Source of the DNA: Actinomadura rudentiformis
GTDB lineage: Bacteria; Actinomycetota; Actinomycetes; Streptosporangiales; Streptosporangiaceae
DNA length: 64,000 bases
Assembly (NCBI RefSeq): GCF_008923185.1
Contig: NZ_WBMT01000033.1
Coordinates: forward strand, 1-64,000
Direction of reading: 5' to 3'
The notes beneath the pieces were generated by a model. That model was not told the DNA's origin and did not search any database. It saw only the letters and a program-made list of their open reading frames with translations. A program made the position numbers and the translations under genes. How positions within the stretch are numbered: position 1 is the stretch's first letter; every line of letters starts with the position of its first letter. Below, one piece after another: positions 1 through 8,222 of the stretch.

Positions 1-84
1 CAGCAGGCCGCGCCGCAGCAGGCCGCGCCGCAGCAGGCCGCGCCGCAGCAGGCCGCGCCGCAGCAGGCCGCGCCGCAGCAGGCC
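1..84 (+). repeat. 15-bp tandem repeat (QQAAP coding)
   Basis: Unit CAGCAGGCCGCGCCG occurs five times without a mismatch at 1-75 and continues for nine more bases. It probably extends to the left of the window. In frame it encodes Gln-Gln-Ala-Ala-Pro. Perfect nucleotide identity between copies implies recent expansion or ongoing slippage. Confidence 0.95.
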
Positions 85-294
85 TGGCCGCCGCCGGAGG
101 CCGCGGAACGGATCCGCACCCGTAACGAGGAACTCGCCGCCAAGAGCGGCTCGCAGGCCGGTGTCTCACAGACCGGTGGCTCGCAGACCGGGACGTCGAT
201 GCGTTCCTGCCTGTTCCTGCATGCCCAGGCGCTCCTCGATGCCGGGCTGACCGGCCAGATGGTCACCGAGGCGGTGTCGCGTGGCAGGTCATGA
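1..294 (+). CDS. C-terminal part of a hypothetical protein with QQAAP repeats
   Basis: The frame is open from the first base of the window and stops with TGA at 292-294, so only the last 97 codons are present. The visible part begins with five perfect QQAAP pentapeptides and a sixth partial one, followed by a charged stretch, a short SQxG-rich segment and a C-terminal helix-like end around MRSCLFLHAQALLDAG. The next gene starts at GTG 281 inside this one, so the two are probably translationally coupled. I do not recognise the family. The repeat segment is a disordered linker or tail by composition; function cannot be inferred. Confidence 0.6.
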   Translation, partial: QQAAPQQAAPQQAAPQQAAPQQAAPQQAWPPPEAAERIRTRNEELAAKSGSQAGVSQTGGSQTGTSMRSCLFLHAQALLDAGLTGQMVTEAVSRGRS

Positions 295-739
295 GGCGTT
301 CGGCGGTCCGGCCGCGCTCGAGGTCGGCGCGCACTGGCATTGGATGGTCGAGAATTGGGCGACGCGCAATAACATCCGCGCCACGACCGGAACATCCTCG
401 ATCAGTCTTGAAATCGATCTTCCAAAGGCCGATCGCGTCGTCACGATACGATTCACCACGGCCAGTGGATTGCTCGTCGCGTTCATCACCGACGGCCGTT
501 CCCTCCAGCGAGATCAATTGGCTCTCGCCGCGGCGGCCGCGAACGCGTGGAACACCGAGCAATTGATCCCGATGCTCTCGGTGTGGGACGTCCGCGGGCC
601 ACACCCCTTCCTGGCCGGAGTGTGCGTATTGCCGCTGGCCAGCCAGATGAGCCAGCCGATTTTCGACGATCTCGCTGATCATTGGCTGGCGCAGGTGCGG
701 CAGATGTTCACCCGGTGCCATCAGGTATTCAAGCTCTAG
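281..739 (+). CDS. YbjN domain-containing protein
   Basis: A 152-residue protein starting at GTG 281, overlapping the preceding gene by 14 bp. The order of elements fits the YbjN / type III secretion chaperone-like fold: a beta-rich first half (ISLEIDLP, VVTIRF, LLVAFITDG), a helix, a short NxWN-type motif (NAWNTEQLIPML), another strand pair, and a final helix with the HWLAQVRQMF segment. Such proteins are small cytosolic proteins of poorly known function, often near secretion or stress genes. No signal peptide or membrane segment. Family call rests on pattern only and could be wrong. Confidence 0.55.
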   Translation: MAGHEAFGGPAALEVGAHWHWMVENWATRNNIRATTGTSSISLEIDLPKADRVVTIRFTTASGLLVAFITDGRSLQRDQLALAAAAANAWNTEQLIPMLSVWDVRGPHPFLAGVCVLPLASQMSQPIFDDLADHWLAQVRQMFTRCHQVFKL

Positions 740-828
740 GGATTCGCCCCGAATACGGCTGAATGACCGGGCATCTGGTGGCGGTCTTGTCGTACAATCA
801 GGTGCCTTCACGACCCAAAGGGGGCACC

Positions 829-1947
829 ATGGGTCAGAGGATCTTCAGCACTGCGATCCGGGGGATCTCTCTCGCAATTCTGATCACGGTGCTGCTGCCG
901 CCCGGGAATGCGGCAGCGACCTCATCAGAGCCCGCCTGCCCGGCAAATGATCCTTACAGCGCACAATTGCCCTGCCTGATGCGGCAGGTCGCGGCCGCGA
1001 AGGGAAAGCGGATCACCGCCCCCCTCCCGGCGCCCCTCGCGATCGACAAGGAGATCGCCGACCCGGCTGCCTGGAAGGAGTACGCGCAGGATCTGAAGGG
1101 CGGCGACCTCGTGGTATCGGTCCCCGCTCGCGGTCAGAAGGGCGAAGGTCAAGGCCGGGGCCAGGGCGAAGGCCGGGGCCGGGGCCAACCTCAGGTGTCC
1201 GAGGAAACCGGGCCTGGCGGGACCGTCCTGCTGATCCTCGCGCGCAAGGAGAATCGCCGCATCTCACCGGACATCACGGTCAGCGCGCTCAGGCCAGAGA
1301 CCCTCAGGCCGCTGATGGAAGCCGGGCTCTGCGACGACGGCCTCTGCGACGCAGTCAGCAAGAACACCAGCCCGTCAGCGCGGGACCTCATCAAGAACGA
1401 CCTCGCCACGGACATCGAGGACTCGGGCGGCGGAGGGCCACGGATCCTCTGGTTCCTGGTCGCGTTCGGTGTCGGGCTGGCTCTGCTCGGGTGGCTGCTT
1501 CTCATGGTGCGCCGAGGCTCGGGACGCGCACGCCGCCCAGCATTTGCCACCGAGCCCTCCGAGCGCCTCCAGCCCAGGCCCATGTATCACGGCGTCCACC
1601 CCGAGCCAGCCGGCCACGCCGGTCCAGCCGGTCCAGCTCAATGGGAGAGCCGCCGCATACCGATGCCGCGCGGCCCCAAGCGCACCGCCACCGTGCGCAC
1701 CGCACTTCACCCCCAGGGATACGTCGAACTCGACCGCTGCCTCTACCGGGCCGTCTGGGCAGACCTCGTCGCGCCGCCACCGACCTTGGGCGACGACGTC
1801 GACGTGGTCGAGGGAACGGGTAAGGACGCCGACATCCTCTTCGCTTTCGCACGCCCGTCACGGACCCGGCCAGGCCCCGGGGCCGGCCCGGGGTCCCGAC
1901 CTGGTTCTGGACCTGGTTCCGGACCCGGCCGACGGGTCGACCACTGA
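829..1947 (+). CDS. Membrane protein with NfeD-like C-terminal domain
   Basis: The ATG at 829 is preferred over upstream codons because AAAGGGGG lies 5-11 bases before it and it begins a clean signal-type sequence (residues 1-25, ending near GNAAA). Residues 26-200 would be outside the cell and carry a GQGRG-type low-complexity stretch at about 103-121. One membrane helix at about 205-227 precedes a cytoplasmic tail whose segment near residues 290-345 (GYVELDRCLYRAVWAD, GDDVDVVEG) reads like an NfeD-type OB-fold. The last 20 residues are PGxG repeats. It lies directly upstream of the vWA, PP2C and kinase genes and probably anchors or senses for that module. The NfeD assignment is inferred. 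Confidence 0.6.
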   Translation: MGQRIFSTAIRGISLAILITVLLPPGNAAATSSEPACPANDPYSAQLPCLMRQVAAAKGKRITAPLPAPLAIDKEIADPAAWKEYAQDLKGGDLVVSVPARGQKGEGQGRGQGEGRGRGQPQVSEETGPGGTVLLILARKENRRISPDITVSALRPETLRPLMEAGLCDDGLCDAVSKNTSPSARDLIKNDLATDIEDSGGGGPRILWFLVAFGVGLALLGWLLLMVRRGSGRARRPAFATEPSERLQPRPMYHGVHPEPAGHAGPAGPAQWESRRIPMPRGPKRTATVRTALHPQGYVELDRCLYRAVWADLVAPPPTLGDDVDVVEGTGKDADILFAFARPSRTRPGPGAGPGSRPGSGPGSGPGRRVDH

Positions 1948-1978
1948 CCGGCAACACGACAGACCGACGACACAACAT

Positions 1979-1996
1979 GGGGAGAACGGGGAGAAC
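1979..1996 (+). repeat. Duplicated 9-bp element carrying the ribosome binding site of the vWA gene
   Basis: GGGGAGAAC occurs twice in direct succession, and the second copy sits 5 bases before the vWA start codon at 2002. The duplication therefore includes the probable Shine-Dalgarno sequence. Confidence 0.6.
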
Positions 1997-2001
1997 AGCA
2001 C

Positions 2002-2769
2002 ATGCGACGTGACCAGCAACCACGCCCCAAAAGCCCTCCGGCGGACTTCGCTCACATCGAGATCGGCAACAACGCGCAGCGTCTCCCGCTCGTGCTCTGC
2101 CTCGACACGTCCCATTCCATGCGAGGGACCCCCATCGAGTCGCTGAACGAGGCGCTCCGTTCCTGGACCCGAGACCTGCGCGACGACGTGAGCCTCAGCG
2201 CCAGCGTCGAGATCGCGGTCATCACGTTCGGCGGTCAGTGCGTCAACGCCTGGCAGGGCCCGTACCCGCTGCCGCCCCAGGCAGGGGTCAGCCCGTTCGT
2301 GTCGGCCGGAGCCTTCCAGCCGCCGCAGCTCATGGCGTCCGGGGTCACGCTGATGACCGAGGCGCTGGAGCTCGCCATGCAGATCGTGATGGCGCGCAAG
2401 CAGGAGCTGCGGCAGTCCGGACTCCAGCACTACCGCCCGCAGATCTGCCTCGTGACCGACGGCATCCCGACCGACCGGAACGGTCACCCGACCGACCGCT
2501 GGCGGCGGCTGGTCCCGGTGCTGTCCCACGAGCAGCAAGAACGTCGCTTCCGGCTGTACGCCATCGGCGTCGGCGGCGTCACGTCCCACGGCGCGCAGGT
2601 CCTGGAGGCGCTCGCACCCAAGTTCAACGCCCGGCTTGAAGGCTTCCCGTTCCGGGATCTCCTCCAGATGATGTCGGCCAGCGCCAGCGCCGAGCAGAAG
2701 GGCGCGGGCGACGAGGTCTTCGAGAAGATCTTCAGCCGCTTCACCCAGCGGCCGGCATGGGAACACTGA
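2002..2769 (+). CDS. TerY-like vWA domain protein
   Basis: A 255-residue single-domain von Willebrand factor A protein. The metal-ion-dependent adhesion site is complete: DTSHS (DxSxS) at about residues 35-39, a Thr in the SGVTLM loop, and the Asp of LVTDG. This is the layout of TerY, which in the tellurite/stress-response gene set is found with a PP2C phosphatase and an atypical kinase; both follow here. It is likely cytosolic and probably mediates metal-dependent protein contacts for the phosphatase/kinase pair. Start ATG 2002 has a duplicated GGGGAGAAC upstream. Confident on fold, moderate on TerY subgroup. Confidence 0.85.
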   Translation: MRRDQQPRPKSPPADFAHIEIGNNAQRLPLVLCLDTSHSMRGTPIESLNEALRSWTRDLRDDVSLSASVEIAVITFGGQCVNAWQGPYPLPPQAGVSPFVSAGAFQPPQLMASGVTLMTEALELAMQIVMARKQELRQSGLQHYRPQICLVTDGIPTDRNGHPTDRWRRLVPVLSHEQQERRFRLYAIGVGGVTSHGAQVLEALAPKFNARLEGFPFRDLLQMMSASASAEQKGAGDEVFEKIFSRFTQRPAWEH

Positions 2770-2840
2770 GCGGGAGGCCGGGGTCGTGACGAGCGAGAGG
2801 CCGGGATCGTGAGCGGGCGCGGCGACGGGATCGTGAACGG
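2768..2840 (+). repeat. 23-bp direct repeat across the vWA stop codon and the PP2C start
   Basis: Two near-identical 23-bp units, beginning GAGCGGGAGGCCGGG at 2768 and GAGCGAGAGGCCGGG at 2791, are followed by a partial third (CGGGATCGTGAACGG, 2826-2840). The first copy overlaps the TGA of the vWA gene at 2767-2769. Each copy contains a GTG, and the one at 2809 is the most likely PP2C start, so the repeat also multiplies candidate start codons. Confidence 0.8.
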
Positions 2841-3627
2841 ACGTGGCGAACGGCGGCGTACGGCATGGCGGGTGCACGGCCTGAGCGTCACGGGATACCG
2901 GCACCGGCGCGACGGCGTTCCCTGCCAGGACGCATGGCGCGCCGATGACACCGGACCGGTGACGGTGCTGGCGGTCTCCGACGGCGCGGGCAGCCGCTCC
3001 CGTTCCGCCGAGGGATCCAAGATCGCGGTCAAGCTGGCCACTGACCGCTTCGGCCGGCGCGTGTCCGGCCGCCGCACGGAGGCGACGGCGGTGCACGGGC
3101 TGCTGCGCGCGGCCTACCGGGAGGTGCGGGACGAGTTCCTGCGCCAGACCGCCGAGGCCCCCGACGACTTCGCCGCGACGCTCACCGTGGTGGTGCTCGC
3201 GCCGACCTGGATCGGTCACTTGAGCGTGGGCGACGGCTTCGTCCTCCTGCGCGCCGGAGTCGAGGACGGCGAGCCGCAGTTCCATCTGCTTCCGACCGCG
3301 CCGGAGGTCAGCGAGTACAGCAACGAGACCGTGTTCCTGACGTCGTCCGACGCCGAGAAATGGGTGCGTACCGCCTGCGTACGCGACAGCGGCGTCGATG
3401 GGGTCCTGCTCTCCACCGACGGTCTCGCCCAGGCCGCGCTGGCGAACTCCCACGGGCGGCCCCAGATACCCAACGCCTCGTTCGCCTCGACCATGTTCGC
3501 CTCACTCGAAAACGCGGGAGACGATCCCCACGCCGACACCGAGGCGCTGGCCGCCTTCCTCCGTTCGGACCGGGTGACCGCCGTCAACGCCGACGACAAG
3601 ACCGTCCTGCGGGCGGTGCGGTCATGA
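2809..3627 (+). CDS. PP2C-family serine/threonine protein phosphatase
   Basis: A 272-residue phosphatase of the PPM/PP2C type. Metal-binding aspartates are visible in order: VSDGAGS near residue 63, a GDGF segment near 143, LSTDGL near 204, and DDKTVL at the end. Residues 15-30 contain RHRDGVPCQDA, the usual N-terminal region with the conserved Gln-Asp. It has no membrane helix. It overlaps the downstream kinase gene by four bases (ATGA at 3624), so the pair is translationally coupled and probably acts on shared substrates, as in TerY-P triads. Several GTG codons in the repeat upstream make the start uncertain; GTG 2809 is chosen. Confidence 0.88.
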   Translation: MSGRGDGIVNGRGERRRTAWRVHGLSVTGYRHRRDGVPCQDAWRADDTGPVTVLAVSDGAGSRSRSAEGSKIAVKLATDRFGRRVSGRRTEATAVHGLLRAAYREVRDEFLRQTAEAPDDFAATLTVVVLAPTWIGHLSVGDGFVLLRAGVEDGEPQFHLLPTAPEVSEYSNETVFLTSSDAEKWVRTACVRDSGVDGVLLSTDGLAQAALANSHGRPQIPNASFASTMFASLENAGDDPHADTEALAAFLRSDRVTAVNADDKTVLRAVRS

Positions 3628-4823
3628 CCGGGCCATTGGGAAGCACGCCCGTGACCGGGCCAGCGGTCCTCCTCGACGGCGAACCAGTAAAGCTCGCCGA
3701 CCGTCCACTCAAAGCCGGTGGTCAGGCGGCGGTGTTCCCCGTCATCTCGAACGAGGGCATCGTCGTCAAGCTCTACCGCGAACCTCCTGGCGCAGACCAG
3801 GAGCGCCGCCTCCAGCGGATGCTGACGATGGCGCCCCTAGGGGGCCGTCCTACACACTCGTCCCAGCCGCCAGAACTGGCGTGGCCGACCCAACTGGCCC
3901 GTAGCCCGAGCGGTCAGTTTCTGGGATACGCCATGCCGAAGTTCGGCGAGCCAGAGCATGTCCAGTTGGTTGCGCTGTTCGGACGTTCAATGAGACTCCG
4001 GCACTTCCCGCAACGCGCTGATTGGCGTTTCCTGCTCGGCATCAGCTGGAACCTCGCCTTCATGGCAGCACGCATGCACCAGGAACACCTGGTCATCGGC
4101 GACTTCTCCAGCAACAACGTCGTGGTGGACCGCGACGGCTTTGTGACGTTCCTTGACTGCGACTCCATCGCGTTCACCGATCCGGGGACAAGCGAGTACT
4201 TCCCTTGCCTGATGCAGACTGCCGACTACAGCGCGCCTGAACGCCAGAAGGGCAGCCCAGCATCTCCTGCCACAGACGACTTCGCCTTGGCCGTCCTCAT
4301 CTACCAGCTACTGACCGGCGGCAACCATCCCTTCGGGGGCGTACGCAGGGACAGCGACTCGGAGGCGACCGTTGCGGACAACATCGCCGCAAGCTGTTCC
4401 TACGTCGTCTTGCCGCAACAAGTCATCGTCCCTCGCGGCGTCATCGATCCCGTCGTTCTGCCACCGTCACTCCTGGAATTGGCCCGTGAAGCCTTCGGCC
4501 CAGGCGTGCTCAACCCCGCCGCGAGGCCCACTGCTCGTGACTGGCTACGCGCCCTCAACGCAGAACGGAGCCGCGTCCAGGTGTGCCCGGATCGTCCAGG
4601 CCACACGTACGGCTCGCATCTTCAAAGCTGCCCTTGGTGCACCCACACCGCCGCGACAGGCCAAGACCTCTTCAACGAGATGACCACGGCGCCTTCGCCT
4701 GCCTACCCACTCGCACCAGCGCCAGCCGGGGGCCTGCAAACACGAACAGCCCTGATCGCGATCAGCATCACCGTAACGATCCTGGTCGTACTCCTCCTCA
4801 TAGCCCTGATAGCAAACTCCTGA
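3624..4823 (+). CDS. Protein kinase-like protein with zinc ribbon and C-terminal TM helix
   Basis: 399 residues from ATG 3624. The kinase core has a glycine-containing loop (KAGGQAAVF), a VVKLY lysine near residue 47, the catalytic-loop equivalent GDFSSNN near 159, and a metal-binding loop FLDCDS near 177 in place of DFG. The C-terminal part has a probable metal-binding cluster (CPDRPGH... CPWC, about residues 320-340), a proline-rich spacer and one membrane helix at about 375-399 with essentially no residues after it. This is the helix-hairpin/zinc-ribbon style kinase of the TerY-P triad. It would sit on the cytoplasmic face, held by its tail. Coupled to the PP2C gene by an ATGA overlap. Confidence 0.85.
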   Translation: MTGPLGSTPVTGPAVLLDGEPVKLADRPLKAGGQAAVFPVISNEGIVVKLYREPPGADQERRLQRMLTMAPLGGRPTHSSQPPELAWPTQLARSPSGQFLGYAMPKFGEPEHVQLVALFGRSMRLRHFPQRADWRFLLGISWNLAFMAARMHQEHLVIGDFSSNNVVVDRDGFVTFLDCDSIAFTDPGTSEYFPCLMQTADYSAPERQKGSPASPATDDFALAVLIYQLLTGGNHPFGGVRRDSDSEATVADNIAASCSYVVLPQQVIVPRGVIDPVVLPPSLLELAREAFGPGVLNPAARPTARDWLRALNAERSRVQVCPDRPGHTYGSHLQSCPWCTHTAATGQDLFNEMTTAPSPAYPLAPAPAGGLQTRTALIAISITVTILVVLLLIALIANS

Positions 4824-4865
4824 CGCCCGCCCGGCGAACGCCCTCCGGACGCCGCTCCGGACGCC
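4817..4865 (+). repeat. Degenerate direct repeats after the kinase stop codon
   Basis: CTCCTGACGCC at 4817-4827 contains the TGA stop of the kinase gene. The same 11-mer with one change, CTCCGGACGCC, returns at 4843 and 4855. The copies lie between convergent genes and resemble the stop-spanning repeats seen elsewhere in the window, though the spacing here is uneven (26 and 12 bp). Confidence 0.5.
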
Positions 4866-4873
4866 AAGGCTCC

Positions 4874-5332
4874 CTACGAGCCTTCCGACCGCCAAACACC
4901 ACGGTGCCGGTCGTAGCGAATCGTCCCCTTGCCAAGGCTCGACAGGTCTGTCGAAACCAGCGCCGCGTACGCCTCGTCCGGCAGGTCGGCTTCCAGTGCG
5001 ATCTGCAGGCGCGTCACGGGATCTTGCAGAACGAGAACGGGCGCTTCGCCGGCCGCCCCGCGGCGCCCACCGACCGCTTTCCCGACCAAGCCCTTGAGCC
5101 CACGCGTGGCCTCGCCCGCCAAGGTCGTGCCGATCCCACTCAGGAACGCGTGCAGCGGCAATGCCGCCAGCACCAGCCACTGCAGATCCCCCGGCCCTCG
5201 CCGGACGGGAACGACCCGTACCCGCGGCTCGACCCCGAGTTGAGCGAAGGCCGACGCCACGGCACGTTCCTCGCCCTCCCGGAACTCCGAGCTGACCAGA
5301 ATCTCGGCCGCGATCCGCCCCTCACCAACCAT
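4874..5332 (-). CDS. Hypothetical partner of the CHAT/WD40 gene
   Basis: A 152-residue protein whose ATG at 5332 lies inside the 3' end of the upstream CHAT/WD40 reading frame (11-bp overlap), so it is expected to be co-translated with it. The first 50 residues alternate short strands and helices (ILVSSEF, RVRVVPVRR). A central LQWLVLAALPLHAFLSG stretch is moderately hydrophobic, then a Gly/Arg-rich linker and a terminal beta-like part (APVLVLQD, GTIRYDRHRGVWRSE). I do not recognise a named family. By position it is probably an accessory, adaptor or immunity-like factor of the CHAT protein; this is inference. Confidence 0.65.
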   Translation of the reverse strand: MVGEGRIAAEILVSSEFREGEERAVASAFAQLGVEPRVRVVPVRRGPGDLQWLVLAALPLHAFLSGIGTTLAGEATRGLKGLVGKAVGGRRGAAGEAPVLVLQDPVTRLQIALEADLPDEAYAALVSTDLSSLGKGTIRYDRHRGVWRSEGS

Positions 5333-7578
5333 CGCCGGTGTTCCCCTCCGTGATTCGCCAGATATGCGCGGTGCTGTCGCTTCCGGCGGTGGCCACCCGG
5401 TGCCCGTCCCCGCTGAACGTCACCGCACGCAACGAACTGTCGTGGTGAAGCCCGAAAAGCTCTCGCCCATCCCCCGCATCCCACACTCGCGCGACGTTGT
5501 CCCAACCCGCAGTGGCCAGCCGTCGCCCATCCGGACTGAACGCCACGGCCCGCACCGAGCTGTCGTGCGCAAGACGCAACAGCTGCTTCCCGCTACCCGC
5601 GTCCCACACGCGCACGGACTTATCCTCGCTGGCCGTCGCAATCCGACGCCCATCGGGATTGAACGCAACCCCTGGCACCGAAGCCTCATGCCCCAACTGC
5701 ACAATCAAACGTCTACTCACCACATCCCACACACGCCCAACCCCATCCTCACTACCGCTGACCAACCGCCTCCCGTCCAGGCTGAATGCGACGCTCCGCG
5801 CCGAAGCACCAATCGCAAGGCGCGACAGCTCCTGGCCGTTGACCGGATCCCACAACCGCACCGACTTGTCCTGGCTGGCCGTCGCTACACAACGCCCATC
5901 CGGGCTAAAGGCCACACTCGCCACCGAGCCCTCATGGCTCAGCCGCACAACCAAACGTCCACTGGCCACATCCCACACACGCCCAATCCCGTCCTCACTA
6001 CCTGTGGCCAGCCGTGTCCCATCCGGGCTGAAGGCCACCGAGGTGACGACGTTGAGCCAACCTGGGTGCTTAAACGAATGTGTCTGGCGCCCACTGACCG
6101 AATCCCACAATCGCGCCGTACCGTCACTACTTGCTGTGGCGAGCCATTGCCCGTCAGGACTGAACGCGACTCCAATGACGCTCTTGCGATGCCGCACGGT
6201 CAGCTCATTTCGGAATCGCCAAGGCGACCGTGCCGAATCCTCGCTGGTGACCGAAGCCCGCGTCTCCGCAAGAGCCGCCCTCGCCGAAACGAACAATCCA
6301 TCCGGATCCTCCGCAGCCGGATCCAATGCGAGCAGCCGTTCCCTCACTTCCAGAACAGCATCCCAGCGTCCAGCCGCGTGATGCCCTCGTGCCTCCTCGT
6401 ACAACGATTGCCGCTGCCGAAGCGCACCCTCATCAGGCGCTTCCACCCGAAGCGTGTAGGTCGCCTTCTTCAACAAGGTCTGCGGGCCAGGCGCGCCGTC
6501 AGTCGCAAAAATATGGCCGTCATCCGTGGCTCGCAGGTAGAGCACCGGAGTGCCCCACTCCAGCGTGTCCTTCTTGGCCCTCCGCATGGCCCGCCGCGCC
6601 CGCATGACACTGGTGTCGACCGGCAGGCCCTTGGCCACGTACTGATAGAACGTCGTCCCGAACGTGATCGCGGCCGGATCGCTGATCCCGAACTGCATGG
6701 CCACCACGGCCGGGATCCCCCTGCGCACAGCCGCCCCCGCCGTGCTCGAAAAGACATCCAGAGCACTCATGCCCGGTGTCACAGGCATTCAGCACGACCA
6801 ACCTCAGCGTCGAATGCTCGCCGAGCAATCGGCTCAGGTCATCCGCGCCAACCGGATCCGTCCCACCCCGCTCGTCCGCCAGCGAAATGGTCCCCTCTCC
6901 GCTATCCCGATCCCATCCCCCATGGCCCACAAAATGAAAAACGTGCCAGGGCCCTTGGTCCAGCGCGTCCTCCAGATCCCCATAAGTCTGGCCATCGACC
7001 CAGGCCAGCTCGACAAGCCCCCGACGTTCCAGCTCAGCCAGAGCCGCGGCCAGCAGCCGCTGCTCCTCCTTGACTTCCAACGCAGCCTGATCCCCAGGCC
7101 GCGCCACCATCCCAAGAATCCGCAGCGGCGCCGCGACGACCAGCGGCTGACGCCCAGCCAGCACATGCGGATATCTCACCACCGGTTGGCTCAGCCCCAG
7201 ATAGTCATGCCGCACCGGATCGAACAAGAACTCCCACGGCAGCCGAGCCAGCTCCGGCGCCCTGATCCGCAACACGAGCCGCGGCACGGTCCGCTCATGA
7301 AGGCTGGCCATGTAGAGCCCGTGCACCCGCCCGGTGAACAGCGCCTCGAAAAGCCGCCGCCCCAATTCCTGCACCGGCTCTTCGTCCCTGGACGCCACCC
7401 GCCGCGCGACCGCCGACGAGGCCAGCACGAACCCACTGATCGCCGCGAGCTCGTGGTCCAATTCGTCCACCGGCAACGGCAGCCGCATCGCACTGTCAAC
7501 GACCTCAGCGGGCGTGCGCACCCTGACCGGATAGATCCCCGCTTCCCCCGGCCCGATCTCGATCTCGAAATTCTGCAT
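5322..7578 (-). pseudogene. CHAT protease fused to seven WD40 repeats, split by a frameshift
   Basis: Read from ATG 7578, the first frame encodes a CHAT-type caspase-like protease: HFVGHGG supplies the catalytic His and LNACDTG the catalytic Cys. Directly after DTG the frame is wrong, and a second frame resumes at SALDVFSS with the rest of the CHAT domain (GIPAVVAMQ, RARRAMRRA), a helical linker and seven WD40 repeats (each with AFSPDG and a WD or WN-like end) to the stop at 5322. One extra base within 6771-6774 restores a single reading frame of about 750 residues. CHAT/WD40 fusions are proposed effectors or signalling proteases in bacterial conflict systems. Options are true inactivation, an assembly error in GGGC, or a programmed shift. 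Confidence 0.8.
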
Positions 7579-7710
7579 GCTCGCCCCTCGGGCGACTACC
7601 CCCGCAGCCTAAATTGCGAGCCCTGCCCCGATCGTACGCAATCCCCCAAAAGGCGTCATCAGCTTTGCATTGATCACTCCGCACACTTTGATCGCCCGTA
7701 CGCTGGCCCT

Positions 7711-8064
7711 GTGACGAGCATCAATGACCTGGCCGACCGTCTCCGCGCCTTCGCCACGGAACGCGACTGGGAGCAGTTCCATACGCCCAAAAACCTGGCG
7801 ATGGCCCTGGCCGGCGAAACAGGCGAACTCCTAGCCGAGCTCCAATGGCTGACTCCCGAAGAGTCCTGGAAGGTCATGGACGACCCCGAAGCCGCCGCCC
7901 GCCTGAAGGCCGAGTTCGGCGACGTCTTCCTCTACCTGATCCGCCTAGCGGACCTCCTGAACGTCGACCTCCTGGAAGCCGCAGCCACCAAGCTCGACCA
8001 GAACGCCCAACGCTACGACGCCGACACCTACCGAGGCTCAGCCCGCAAGGCCCCGCCCCTCTAA
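7711..8064 (+). CDS. MazG-like nucleotide pyrophosphohydrolase
   Basis: 117 residues from GTG 7711, a length typical of single-domain all-alpha NTP pyrophosphatases (MazG-like / RS21-C6, dCTPase type). The metal-binding signature is visible: ETGELLAELQW near residues 37-47 and KAEFGDVFLYLIRLAD near 68-83, giving the ExxE...ExxD pattern for Mg2+. It would hydrolyse a (d)NTP to the monophosphate and pyrophosphate in the cytosol, usually to clean the pool of damaged or unwanted nucleotides. It is divergent from the CHAT/WD40 gene, sharing the 7579-7710 promoter region, and its last bases overlap the convergent small gene at 8061. Confidence 0.85.
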   Translation: MTSINDLADRLRAFATERDWEQFHTPKNLAMALAGETGELLAELQWLTPEESWKVMDDPEAAARLKAEFGDVFLYLIRLADLLNVDLLEAAATKLDQNAQRYDADTYRGSARKAPPL

Positions 8065-8222
8065 AGCTCGCCCCGCACGTAAGTGCGATAACTAGAGATC
8101 AGCTGCTCACCGGTCAACTCCAAAGGCCATCGGCTCATCACACCACTACAGCGGTCGACCACCAGCAACGTCCCACCGGCGCAAGGCCGAGCAACAAAGA
8201 CCTCCTCAAACTCCTCGATCAC
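8061..8222 (-). CDS. Small 53-aa protein at the end of the HATPase operon
   Basis: A short gene that is easy to miss. GTG 8222 overlaps the TGA of the upstream gene (GTGA, 8219-8222) and the frame runs to TAG at 8061. The product starts VIEEFEEVFVARPC and contains a strand pair (GTLLVVDRCSGV) and an ELTGEQLISSYRTYVRGEL tail. Support comes from the 4-bp start/stop overlap, the same device that joins the two genes before it, and from a plausible amphipathic composition. The family is not recognised. It overlaps the convergent MazG-like gene by four bases. Confidence 0.6.
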   Translation of the reverse strand: MIEEFEEVFVARPCAGGTLLVVDRCSGVMSRWPLELTGEQLISSYRTYVRGEL

